This document shows positions 33,847-44,563 of a stretch of DNA of 64,000 nt, piece by piece. The notes under the pieces were generated by a model, which searched no databases, was not told the DNA's origin, and worked only from the letters and a program-made list of their open reading frames with translations. Within the stretch, counting starts at the first letter, position 1. The number at the start of each line of letters is the position of its first letter. This DNA is from Isoetes taiwanensis (taxonomy: Eukaryota; Streptophyta; Lycopodiopsida; Isoetales; Isoetaceae). The stretch lies in assembly GCA_021234155.1 (NCBI GenBank), contig JAJEKV010000138.1:248001-312000 (forward strand), in the 5' to 3' direction. The position numbers and the translations under genes were made by a program.

Positions 33847-34533
33847 AAGATAATGGAAAAACGACTTGAAATAAAAATAAATACTTAGTGGTCAATATAC
33901 GTGATTAATTCCTCTAGCTTGAACATTGATATCTACAGCCCTTCATTAGTGCTTAAAGGCATTGACATATGTACCTACATAAATTAAGAGTCAATATTGG
34001 CAGACAACCTACGTATACCCCATCTAGAGACTTAAGGGTCAATATTGGCACACAACCTGCATATACCACATCTAGAGACTAACATTCTTATTGTCTTGAA
34101 CACATACAATTGCTATCCTCTAGACTAACATTCTTACTGTCTTGAACACATGCAACTGAATACCGTACATCATCATGCCACATCTTCCATCTTCGACGTT
34201 CTTGGAATGACCAAATTTGAAAAAAGGAACCAAAACATTTATAGGAACTTATGCCCAGCAACGCTGGGCACCCTTACTAGTAAGATAAGATGGTTGAAGC
34301 TAACTAAAAGTGACATATGAGAAAAGAAAGCATTAAGTCAAGAAAGAGCATATAAGGTACCATGCGAGCATATAAGGTACCATGCGTTGGAATACCGAAA
34401 AGGATGGTACTCCTAATTTTATTCAAGAGTCTATATAACCACCAGAGTTGTGAGACTTTATAGTCCCAAACCTTGACCCTTGCACTCTACTATATAATTC
34501 ATGTGCAGTCGTATACCATTCGTGTATAAGGGC

Positions 34534-34541
34534 TATAAAAG
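34534..34541 (+). promoter_or_regulatory. TATA box of secreted-protein gene copy 1
   Basis: TATAAAAG lies 49 bases upstream of the ATG at 34590. It is kept in copy 2 (40094-40101) and changed to TATAGAAG in the two damaged copies (upstream of 37533 and 43092). Confidence 0.6.
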
Positions 34542-34589
34542 CACACATATATAACCTAGCTACAATAGTTACCAATAATAGTGTACAAG

Positions 34590-35364
34590 ATGCAGTTGTT
34601 TAAGATCATTGGCATAATTGGTTTTTGCATAGTTGTTGCATTGGTGAGTGAGAAATCTCTCCTCCTCCTCTTTTTCTTTTTCTAGTAAGGAGTTTCTTTA
34701 AGAAAAAGCAATGATTTCTATGTAGGTATCGGGGATACACGGAAGAGGGAGTAAGTATACAATATATATTCATATTTCTCTAGCTAGCATTTATCTATAT
34801 TTGAGTATATTTAAGTGTATTCAATAGCATGCAATATAATTAACATATCTACATATCTCTGTATTTACTTGCTTAATATTTATAATTTGATGCTGCTTTG
34901 GTGATGTATTTTAGTTGCTGAGTTAGGAAATGCCAAACAACGCAAAGCCTTCAGTGCCATAGTAGAAAAATGGACAGATGATTCATTGCAGAAAGGGCTA
35001 GGGCAGGTAGAATTTTTGGAACTTTGCATATTCTATGAAATCTAACCAGTAGTTTCTAAATGCCACAATTTTGCAGACAACATTAATAAAGCTTCAAGCA
35101 AAAGATAGCCCCGATGGAAAGGATTGGAGAATTGATCAGCAAGAGAATGGTGCATTTTGTCGAAATGTGAATGGCATTAACCATTACTATTACAACTTGG
35201 CTGTGCAATCCCAATCATTTGTCTTTGCAGGAGTTTTGCTTCCAGTCGAAGTGAAAGTTGGTAGGCAAATAATTCAACAAAGCTTTTCTCAGAGCCAGCA
35301 GCTCCTTGAGACAGTAAAGATCGCAGCTCCAACAACGGATAATTGCAAGCCCAAAAATAAGTAA
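34590..35364 (+). CDS. Small secreted protein, four exons, copy 1
   Basis: Exons 34590-34643, 34726-34750, 34915-35006 and 35077-35364, all with GT-AG introns (82, 164 and 70 bases) and consistent phases, give 152 residues. The start MQLFKIIGIIGFCIVVAL plus VSGIHG is a good signal peptide for secretion. The mature part has a charged helical segment (AKQRKAFSAIVEKWTDDSLQ), a central part with FCRNVNG and HYYYNL, a hydrophobic strand-like stretch FVFAGVLLPVEVKVG, a Gln/Ser-rich segment (IIQQSFSQSQQLL) and a tail DNCKPKNK. Two Cys in the mature part could form a disulphide. I do not recognise the family. FVFAG followed by a strand faintly recalls cystatin QVVAG, but the key residues are missing. 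The start is supported by the signal peptide and TATA spacing. Confidence 0.75.
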
Positions 35365-36234
35365 AGCATATGAAGCTAATAGCCTCTCTTTTTTACTCCT
35401 GATAATGTGTTACCACTTCATATTACAAGACCCCCCTCCCCCCCTTTTTTGGGCCAAAATATGGAAATCCAATAATTTATGGCTATTGGCTTTATGTGGT
35501 TGTTTATCTTTGTTTTTTCTAGTTTTGGCCAAAGTCCAGAAAGTCAATAACCCGAGGTCGTTGGTTAATGTCATATAAATCATAGTTTTGTGGCCATTGG
35601 TTAATGACATATAAATAATAGTTCAGTAGCCTCTCTTTTCTACTCTTAATAACGTGTTACCACTTTAAATTACGAGACCCCCTTTTTTTTTTCTTTTTTC
35701 ATAGGCAAAATTGAGAAAGCCACTGGCTGTTTGTTTTATGATGTTCTTCATGTGAGATCTTGCTTTTTCTAGTTTTGGCCTTAAGATTCTTACTAGAGAC
35801 TAAAAAGAGTGCATTATTTCTTAAGCTTAATATTAATTGAGAAATTACATAAGTTCAACAGTAGCCTGTGATGGCTACCTTTTTAGGTCCTTTTTTTATG
35901 AGGTACTTTTATAAAGCAGACGATGTTGCATGCAGTGTTCACTAACACTAAAATTGATGCCTCCCATAAAAATCTTTGATTTTTATCGCAAATGGTGGCA
36001 CCCTTAATTTGGCTACTTACTAGACTTGTGGACGTCATTTCCAATGGTGAAGATTGTAGATATTAAACTTTCTAGATGCATATGAAACATCTTGAGGGCA
36101 TGGTGCCCTAGAAGATTCAAGACATAATAACATTTGAGAGTTAATCGTGGTAATATGAGCACATAAATATAATTTATGCTTTTTAGCAGGCTTGCCTAAC
36201 CTCCCTTACAACAATTCCTGGATTTTACGCCTCT

Positions 36235-36601
36235 TCACATGTCAGCACACATCAGCTTAATTAATTTTCCGCAGTTAAATGATCTAATTTCCAATCGTAT
36301 GGTCATGAAAATTTCAAAAACCAACCCTGAGTATGCCGAAGCTTTGATTCGCGCTCCATATTCTCTTGAAATTACGTACTTGTTTGAGTTCATGTTTCTT
36401 TCTAGAGACACTAAAATCTGCGGCTTCTTCAAACCTATAGGAAAAGCGTACTAGTTGAAGCCAAGGCAGGATAATGACAATGAAACTTATAACTAGTTTT
36501 TTTCTAGAGCCTGTGATGTGTCCACTAGGTCTTCTGAACCATCTCCACCTGCTGGCTACACTCTGGATCATAGCCGCTGCTATGGCTTCAACAATAGTCA
36601 A
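36235..36601 (-). pseudogene. Hypothetical frame downstream of the secreted-protein gene, frameshifted copy
   Basis: The counterpart of the 121-codon minus-strand frame at 41797-42162. Here a small insertion near 36431 splits it. The plus strand also has a frame (36239-36454). Coding status is doubtful, as no motif is recognised on either strand. It is included because it is part of the duplicated segment and differs between copies. Confidence 0.2.
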
Positions 36602-36710
36602 GTACCTAGTTCATCAGGTTGTGATACCTAATTCATCAGGTTGTGATACAAATTCCAGACTAATGTCATGCCACTGGAAAAAAAACTGGATCCAGGATTC
36701 ATGCATGTAT

Positions 36711-36812
36711 TTTTAACCCGGACAGTAATAAGTTTGCTGTGCTCCTTCTGGGTCCCATAGGCCGATTGGTCTAAGTGGACGATAAAAATCATTCTATTCT
36801 ATTCCATTCTAT
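36711..36812 (+). repeat. LINE 3' end marking an older duplication junction, copy 1
   Basis: AACCCGGACAGTAATAAG onward repeats 30399-30500 and its flank, but the preceding sequence is the end of the downstream region, not LINE. This is the breakpoint of an older, partial tandem duplication that copied LINE tail, flank and gene. The counterpart in the second segment is at 42271-42375. Confidence 0.8.
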
Positions 36813-37532
36813 CCTTAACCATTAACCATGATATATGAATCCCCATGATAGATTTAGCGTTTCTCAACAATTCCAACATCGGCCTTTGTACAACTTGATA
36901 TTGTCTCAATTATTTTCACTATGATTGTGCTCGTATAAGATGATCACTATCCTTTATATGCATAAATGTTGAATACCCAAGTCTCGATAAAACAATATAT
37001 GATGACCTATAATATTATGATTCCAAGCAACATGTTTATTTCCATCTCGGTGATGATGATGTTGTTCCCTTCTACCTGTTATTATGGTCCACATGCATGA
37101 TGATGCTTTATTCCACCCACTGGATGTTGTTATTATTAGTTCTCTACCCTTTGGCTAGTTTTGTGTTCTTTGAGAGTCCCTTACGAGAATGTTCTAAAGA
37201 ATCATCCTACAAAGCTTATATAAGATAAGATAAGATGTTTGAAGCTAACTAAAAGTGACATATGAGAAAAGAAAGCATTAAGTCAAGAAAGAGCATATAA
37301 GGTACCATGCGAGCATATAAGGTACCATGCGTTGGAATACCGAAAAGGATGGTACTCCTAATTTTATTCAAGAGTCTATATAACCACTAGAGTTGTGAGA
37401 CTTTATAGTCCCAAACCTTGATCCTTGCACTCTACTATATAATTCATGCCGCCGTATAACATTCGTGTATAAGGGCTATAGAAGCACACATATATAACCT
37501 AGCTACAATAATTACCAATAATAGTCTACAAG

Positions 37533-37586
37533 ATGCAGTTGTTTAAGATCATTGGCATAATTGGTTTTTGCATAGTTGTTGCACTG
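37533..37586 (+). pseudogene. First exon only of a secreted-protein gene copy
   Basis: Encodes the same 18-residue start MQLFKIIGIIGFCIVVAL. The donor is ATGAGT instead of GTGAGT, and 24 bases downstream the sequence breaks at the junction with the second duplication copy (37610/37616), so no later exons follow. The TATA box is changed to TATAGAAG. Confidence 0.85.
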
Positions 37587-37713
37587 ATGAGTGACAAATC
37601 TCCTCTTCCTGAATATACTGAAATTGTAGTATATTCAAAAATTGAAGATAAAATCTAGATATTCACATGCAAAATTTATAGTATTTTTAAAATACTCAGT
37701 TATGCGCAAAAGT

Positions 37714-39430
37714 GTGAGGAGTGCCGAGAGTCTATATTGTTGCTTCGTGAATTTTGCGAATGCGTTTGACATTGTGCCTCGGGAAAAACTATGAGCAAGA
37801 TTGCGATAGCTGGGGGTTCCTGTAGATTTGCAGAATGCAGTGTACAGGCTATATGAAAGATGCTCGGGTCGGTTGCAGCCGACAAGCCAACCATTTGATA
37901 TTAGTATTGGGGTTCGTCAGGGATGCCCTCTCTCCCCAACATTGTTTGGGCTTTACATTGATCAATTAGAGAGCTAGCTTGCTGATAATGGGGGCGATGG
38001 AGCTCACCTTCTGCACCAGATCATCAGGCAGTTAATATATGCTGATCATGTGGACCTCCTAGCTTACATACCAGCAGACATGCAACGACATCTCGATACC
38101 CTGGACACATTCTGCCAAGGGACTGATATACGCGTCAACCTGGCCAAGACTAAGGTGGTTCTCATATCATCCTCACGTCAGCGAGGATCCCCTCCTTCAG
38201 TTATCGAGGGCAGAATGTGGAAGTGGCATCCACATACAAATATTTGGGAGTGGAGTTCCCTTCTACTATGCACTGGGACACATCCATATGGCTACGAGTG
38301 ACGGCGGGCTGGAAGGCACTATATGCAATGCAAAACAATAGTCCTAGAGCAGAGTTGTATGATTGGGCCCATCAGTCACACCTGTTCAAGGTCTTAGTAG
38401 ACCCTGTCCTTTTATACGGGGTTGAAGTATAGGGCCCAGTAGTATCCTTCGCTACTTGGAATGACTTGGAGCAGGTGCATAAAGCCTTCTTGGAATGAGC
38501 ACTAGGGGTGAAGTCCACAGTCCCATATCAAATTCTACTGCAGGAGACAGGGTTCTTGCCTCTTCAGAGGGCAGCCCTTGATCGCCATATTGTTTATTTT
38601 CAGAAGGTGGTCAATATGGACGATGCTCGTCTCCCTAACCTAGCTTATATCATGGCGCAGCGCTTCAAGGCCTGCTGGAGGGAAAAGAGAGCGCAATGGT
38701 TGGCTAGATGGAATGTGCAGGAGCACAGGTGCATACATGTGCAAACAGAGGCAGATTGCCATAGCTTGAGGCAATATCTTGACGCTTACTTCCTCAGCAA
38801 GCTTTGGGATGCCAGTGCCCTTGAACAGGTCAAGACAACACACTACCAGCGCCACATAATCCCACATTGGAACGAGGCCCGCAATGTTATCTGCGTACCC
38901 ACTTGCCTATGAAAAGGCGAGACTCATTGCCTCCATTCGCACAGGGGCACACCATCTTGGTGGGGAGGCGGGATGGATGGATTGTGAGCCACGCCGGGGC
39001 GGGTGCTCTCGTCAATGCCGCCAAATGGGAGTCATTGAGGATGAATCTCATACCCTTCAAAGCGCCCGGTATAATCAAATCGAGGCGCTATGTTGAGTTT
39101 GGTGGGGCCGGTCGGTTTGCTACATGTGACATTGAGCACGACTTCCATACGGGTGCTGGGATCATACCTTCAGGATGTTATGGACATGCGAGATCAGCTA
39201 TGTCCTCGGGCACACAGTTGACATGTATATATACATTTATTTCATGATGATGTATACTTGTATAGTTTGACAACATTCTTATTACTGCCACAGTTTTTCC
39301 CTCGAAAACCCTTCGGGGCGGGAGTTTTTCAACCCAGACAGTAATAAGTTTGCTGCGCTCCTTCTGGGTCCCATAGGCCGACTGGTCTCAGTGGACGATA
39401 AAAATCATTCTATTCTATTCCATTCTATTC
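37714..39430 (+). mobile_element. 5'-truncated LINE with ATTCT-type tail, copy 2
   Basis: Duplicate of 28778-30500, with the same in-frame stops and the same YADH change. The C-terminal Cys/His segment at 38957-39113 differs strongly from copy 1, and the CQCC motif is lost there. The conserved 3' structure and tail are at about 39280-39430. Confidence 0.85.
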
Positions 39431-40093
39431 TTTAACCATTAACCATGATATATGAATCCCCATGATAGATTTAGCGTTTCTCAACAATTCCAACATCGGC
39501 CTTTGTACAACTTGATGTTATCTCAGTATTTTCACTATGATTGTGCTCTGTATAAGATGATCACTATCCTTTATATGCATAAATGTTGAATACCCAAGTC
39601 TGATAAAACAATATATGATGACCTATAATATTATGATTCCAGCAACATGTTTATTTCCATCTCAGTGATGATGATGTTGTTCCCTTCTACCTGTTATTAT
39701 GGTCCACGTGCATGATGATGCTTTATTCCACCCACTAAATGTTGTTATTATTAGTTCTCTACCCGTTGGCTCGTTTTGCGTTCTTTGCGAGTCCCTTATG
39801 AGCATGTTCTAAAGAATCATCCTACAAAACTTATATAATATAAGATAAGATGGTTGAAGCTAACTAAAAGTGACATATGAGAAAAGAAAGCATTAAGTCA
39901 AGAAAGAGCATATAAGGTACCATGCGAGCATATAAGGTACCATGCGTTGGAATACCGAAAAGGATGGTACTCCTAATTTTATTCAAGAGTCTATATAACC
40001 ACCAGAGTTGTGAGACTTTATAGTCCCAAACCTTGACCCTTGCACTCTACTATATAATTCATATGCGGTCGTATACCATTCGTGTATAAGGGC

Positions 40094-40101
40094 TATAAAA
40101 G
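40094..40101 (+). promoter_or_regulatory. TATA box of secreted-protein gene copy 2
   Basis: TATAAAAG, 49 bases before the ATG at 40150, as in copy 1. Confidence 0.6.
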
Positions 40102-40149
40102 CACACATATATAACCTAGCTACAATAGTTACCAATAATAGTGTACAAG

Positions 40150-40927
40150 ATGCAGTTGTTTAAGATCATTGGCATAATTGGTTTTTGCATAGTTGTTGCA
40201 TTGGTGAGTGAGAAATCTCTCCTCCTCCTCTTTTTCTTTTTCTAGTAAGGAGTTTCTTTAAGAAAAAGCAATGATTTCTATGTAGGTATCGGGGATACAT
40301 GGAAGAGGGAGTAAGTATACAATATATATTCATATTTCTCTAGCTAGCATTTATCTATATTTGAGTATATTTAAGTGTATTCAATAGCATGCAATATAAT
40401 TAACATATCTACATATCTCTGTATTTACTTGCTTAATAATATTTATAATTTGATGCTGCTTTGGTGATGTATTTTAGTTGCTGAGTTAGGAAATGCCAAA
40501 CAACGCAAAGCCTTCAGTGCCATAGTAGAAAAATGGACAGATGATTCATTGCAGAAAGGGCTAGGGCAGGTAGAATTTTTGGAACTTTGCATATTCTATG
40601 AAATCTAACCAGTAGTTTCTAAATGCCACAATTTTGCAGACAACATTAATAAAGCTTCAAGCAAAAGATAGCCCCGATGGAAAGGATTGGAGAATTGATC
40701 AGCAAGAGAATGGTGCATTTTGTCGAAATGTGAATGGCATTAACCATTACTATTACAACTTGGCTGTGCAATCCCAATCATTTGTCTTTGCAGGAGTTTT
40801 GCTTCCAGTCGAAGTGAAAGTTGGTAGGCAAATAATTCAACAAAGCTTTTCTCAGAGCCAGCAGCTCCTTGAGACAGTAAAGATCGCAGCTCCAACAACG
40901 GATAATTGCAAGCCCAAAAATAAGTAA
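40150..40927 (+). CDS. Small secreted protein, four exons, copy 2
   Basis: Exons 40150-40203, 40286-40310, 40478-40569 and 40640-40927 repeat copy 1 exactly in length and phase and give the same 152-residue protein. The one exon difference I found is synonymous (CAC to CAT in exon 2). Intron 2 is 3 bases longer (an extra AAT). Signal peptide, mature regions and lack of family assignment are as for copy 1. Its upstream region is uninterrupted, whereas copy 1 has a Helitron ending 309 bases before its start codon, so the two may differ in regulation. The intact frame in both copies against decay of the others suggests these two are, or recently were, functional. Confidence 0.75.
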
Positions 40928-41796
40928 AGCATATGAAGCTAATAGCCTCTCTTTTTTACTCCTGATAATGTGTTACCACTTCATATTACAAGACCCCCCC
41001 TCCCCCCCGTTTTTGGGGCAAAATATGGAAATCCAATAATTTATGGCTATTGGCTTTATGTGGTTGTTTATCTTTGTTTTTTCTAGTTTTGGCCAAAGTC
41101 CAGAAAGTCAATAACCCGAGGTCGTTGGTTAATGTCATATAAATCATAGTTTTGTGGCCATTGGTTAATGACATATAAATAATAGTTCAGTAGCCTCTCT
41201 TTTCTACTCTTAATAACGTGTTACCACTTTAAATTACGAGACCCCCTTTTTTTTCTTTTTTCATAGGCAAAATTGAGAAAGCCACTGGTTGTTTGTTTTA
41301 TGATGTTCTTCATGTGAGATCTTGCTTTTTCTAGTTTTGGCCTTAAGATTCTTACTAGAGACTAAAAAGAGTGCATTATTTCTTAAGCTTAATATTAATT
41401 GAGAAATTACATAAGTTCAACAGTAGCATGTGATGGCTACCTTTTTAGGTCCTTTTTTTATAAGGTACTTTTATAAAGCAGACGATGTTGCATGCAGTGT
41501 TCACTAACACTAAAATTGATGCCTCCCATAAAAATGCTGATTTACTGCAACTGGTGGCACCCTTAATTTGGCTACTTACTAGACTTGTGACGTCATTTCC
41601 AATGGCTGAAGATTGTAGATATTAAACTTTCTAGATACTGCATATGAAACATCTTGAGGGCATGGTGCCCTAGAAGATTCAAGACATAATAACATGCAGA
41701 GTTAATCTGTGGTAATATGAGCACATAAATATAATTTGTGCTTTTTAGCAGGCTTGCCTAACCTCCCTTACAACAATTCCTGGATTTTACGCCTCT

Positions 41797-42162
41797 TCAC
41801 ATGTCAGCACACATCAGCTTAATTAATTTTCCGCAGTTAAATGATCTAATTTCCAATCGTATGGTCATGAAAATTTCAAAAACCAACCCTGAGTATGCCG
41901 AAGCTTTGATTCGCGCTCCATATTCTCTTGAAATTACGTACTTGTTTGAGTTCATGTTTCTTTCTAGAGACACTAAAATCTGCGGCTTCTTCAGCCTATA
42001 GGAAAAGCGTACTAGTTGAAGCCAAGGCAGGATAATGACAATGAAACTTATAACTAGTTTTTTTCTAGAGCCTGTGATGTGTCCACTAGGTCTTCTGAAC
42101 CATCTCCACCTGCTGGCTACACTCTGGATCATAGCCGCTGCTATGGCTTCAACAATAGTCAA
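41797..42162 (-). CDS. Hypothetical 121-codon frame, weakly supported
   Basis: An open frame reading MTIVEAIAAAMIQSVASRWR, with a hydrophobic stretch LVISFIVIILPWLQLV that could span a membrane. It is broken by a small length difference in the other duplication copy (36235-36601). No family is recognised. The opposite strand also gives partial frames, including a Ser/Pro-rich reading that could be a decayed exon. With no splice or promoter support I consider coding status unlikely. Confidence 0.2.
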   Translation of the reverse strand: MTIVEAIAAAMIQSVASRWRWFRRPSGHITGSRKKLVISFIVIILPWLQLVRFSYRLKKPQILVSLERNMNSNKYVISREYGARIKASAYSGLVFEIFMTIRLEIRSFNCGKLIKLMCADM

Positions 42163-42270
42163 GTACCTAGTTCATCAGGTTGTGATACCTAATTCATCAG
42201 GTTGTGATACAAATTCCAGACTAATGTCATGCCACTGGAAAAAAAACTGGATCCAGGATTCATGCATGTA

Positions 42271-42375
42271 TTTTTAACCCGGACAGTAATAAGTTTGCTG
42301 TGCTCCTTCTGGGTCCCATAGGCCGATTGGTCTAAGTGGACGATAAAAATCATTCTATTCTATTCCATTCTATCC
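42271..42375 (+). repeat. LINE 3' end marking an older duplication junction, copy 2
   Basis: Same junction as 36711-36812. From here to 44563 lies the half-unit with the decayed gene copy. Confidence 0.8.
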
Positions 42376-43091
42376 TTAACCATTAACCATGATATATGAA
42401 TCCCCATGATAGATTTAGCGTTTCTCAACAATTCCAACATCGGCCTTTGTACAACTTGATATTGTCTCAGTATTTTCACTATGATTGTGCTCTGTATAAG
42501 ATGATCACTATCCTTTATATGCATAAATGTTGAATACCCAAGTCTGATAAAACAATATATGATGACCTATAATATTATGATTCCAGCAACATGTTTATTT
42601 CCATCTCAGTGATGATGATGTTGTTCCCTTCTACCTGTTATTATGGTCCACATGCATGATGATGCTTTATTCCACCCACTGGATGTTGTTATTATTAGTT
42701 CTCTACCCTTTGGCTAGTTTTGTGTTCTTTGAGAGTCCCTTACGAGAATGTTCTAAAGAATCATCCTACAAAGCTTATATAAGATAAGATAAGATGTTTG
42801 AAGCTAACGAAAAGTGACATATGAGAAAAGAAAGCATTAAGTCAAGAAAGAGCATATAAGGTACCATGCGAGCATATAAGGTACCATGCGTTGGAATACC
42901 GAAAAGGATGGTACTCCTAATTTTATTCAAGAGTCTATATAACCACTAGAGTTGTGAGACTTTATAGTCCCAAACCTTGATCCTTGCACTCTACTATATA
43001 ATTCATGCCGCCGTATAACATTCGTGTATAAGGGCTATAGAAGCACACATATATAACCTAGCTACAATAATTACCAATAATAGTGTACAAG

Positions 43092-43871
43092 ATGCAGTTG
43101 TTTAAGATCATTGGCATAATTGGTTTTTGCATAGTTGTTGCACTGATGAGTGACAAATCTCCTCTTCCTCCTCCTCCTCTTTTTCTTTTTTCTAGTAAGG
43201 AGTTTCTTTAAGAAAAAGCAATGATTTCTATGTAGGTATCGGGGATACACGGAAGAGGGAGTAAGTATACAATATATATTCTTATTTCTCTAGCTAGCAT
43301 TTATCTATATTTGAGTATATTTAAGTGTATTCAATAGCATGTAATATAATTAACATATCTACATATCTTTGTATTTACTTGCTTAATATTTATAATTTGA
43401 TGCTGCTTTGGTGATGTATTTTAGTATCAGTTAAGAAATGCCAAACAGCGCAAAGCCTTCAGTGCCATGGTAGAAAAATGGACATATGATTCATTGCAGA
43501 AAGGGCTAGGGCAGGTAGAATTTTTGGAACTTTGCATATTCTATGAAATCTGACCAGTATTTTCTAAATGCCACAATTTTGTAGACAACATTAATAAAGC
43601 TTCAAGCAAAAGATAGCCCCGATGGAAAGGATTGGAGAATTGATCAGCAAGAGAATGGTGCATTATGTCGAAATGTGAATGGCATTAACCATTACTATTA
43701 CAACTTGGTTGTGCAATCCCAATTATTTGTTTTTGCAGAAGTTTTGCTTCCAGTCGAAGTGAAAGTTGGTAGGCAAATAATTCAACAAAGCTTTTCTCAG
43801 AGCTAGCAGCTCCTTGAGACAGTAAAGATTGGAGCTCCAACAACGGATAATTGCAAGCCCAAAAATAAGTA
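43092..43871 (+). pseudogene. Secreted-protein gene copy 3, decayed
   Basis: All four exons can be aligned (43092-43145, 43236-43260, 43425-about 43514, about 43586-43871), but the copy is dead in several ways. The first donor is ATGAGT instead of GTGAGT. Exon 3 begins TATCAGTTAAG instead of TTGCTGAGTTAGG, a net loss of two bases. Exon 4 has a CAG to TAG stop in the SQSQQLL segment (43804). The TATA box is TATAGAAG. It comes from the older duplication that gave the half-unit starting at 42271. Confidence 0.88.
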
Positions 43872-44563
43872 AAGCATATGAAGCTAATAGCCTCTCTTTT
43901 TTACTCCCGATAATGTGTTACCACTTCATATTACAAGACCCCCTCCCCCCTTTTTTTGGGCCAAAATCCAGAAATCCAATAATTTATGGCCATTGGCTTT
44001 ATGTGGTTGTTTATCTTTGTTTTTTCTAGTTTTGGCCAAAGTCCAGAAAGTCAATAACACGTGGTCGTTGGTTAATGTCATATAAATCATAGTTCTGTGG
44101 CCATTGGTTAATGACATATAAATAATAGTTCAATAGCTTCTCTTTTTTACTCTTAATAACGTGTTATTACTTTAAATTACAAGACCCCCTTTTTTTTCTT
44201 TTTTCATAGGCAAAATTGAGAAAGCCACTGGCTGTTTGTTTTATGTTGTTCTTCATGCGAGATCTCGCTTTATCTAGTTTTGGCCTTAAGATTCTTACTA
44301 GAGACTAAAAAGAGTGCATTATTTCTTAAGCTTAATATTAATTGAGAAATTACATAAGTTCAAACAGTAGCTGGTGATGGCTGCCTTTTTAGGTCCTTTT
44401 TTATAAGGTACTTTTATAAAGCAGACGATGTTGCATGCAGTGTTCACTAACACTAAAATTGATGCCTCCCATAAAAATGTTGATTTATTATATGCAACTG
44501 GTGGCACCCTTAATTTGGCTACTTACTAGACTTGTGACGTCATTTCCAATGGCTGAAGATTGT
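43872..44563. other. Duplicated downstream flank of gene copy 3
   Basis: Follows 35365-36056 and 40928-41620 closely (T-rich runs, GTGACGTCATTTCCAATGGC near the end). Similarity stops abruptly at GAAGATTGT (44563), marking the right limit of the older duplication. No gene. Confidence 0.7.

Larger units (their letters stand above)
30909..34280 (+). mobile_element. Non-autonomous Helitron in duplication copy 1
   Basis: 5' end TCCTATATTATAATG. The 3' end has the hairpin GCCCAGC-AAC-GCTGGGC (34253-34269), then ACCCTTACTAG. It is inserted between A (30908) and T (34281). The second duplication copy reads AAACTTATATAATA directly into TAAGATAAGATGG at 39840/39841, an exact empty site. No replicase or helicase is present. 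The interior holds intron-exon-like host sequence (31952-32842) and an inverted-repeat block (33619-33846). It shares its 3' terminus with the Helitron at 3622-5442. Confidence 0.95.
28680..37610. repeat. Tandem segmental duplication, first copy (with Helitron insert)
   Basis: Matches 37616-43169 throughout, apart from the 3372-base Helitron at 30909-34280. Without it, the copy is 5559 bases against 5554. It contains a dead LINE, an intact secreted-protein gene, downstream sequence, a second LINE 3' end and the first exon of a further gene copy. It ends inside the intron after that exon, where it joins the start of copy two. This is the expected structure of a tandem duplication formed by one crossover. 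Confidence 0.92.
37616..43169. repeat. Tandem segmental duplication, second copy
   Basis: Counterpart of 28680-37610 without the Helitron. The junction reads CTCCTCTTCCT from the gene intron, a few filler bases (GAATA), then TACTGAAATTGTAG matching 28680. It ends at 43169, where copy 1 was cut; beyond that the last gene copy continues uninterrupted to 44563. Copies differ by scattered substitutions, plus one dense patch (38957-39113). Confidence 0.92.

Noticed and set aside
34590..35364. Assignment of the secreted protein to the cystatins
   Set aside because: FVFAG only partly resembles QVVAG. The N-terminal Gly, the LARFAV-type helix of plant cystatins and the C-terminal Trp are not seen.
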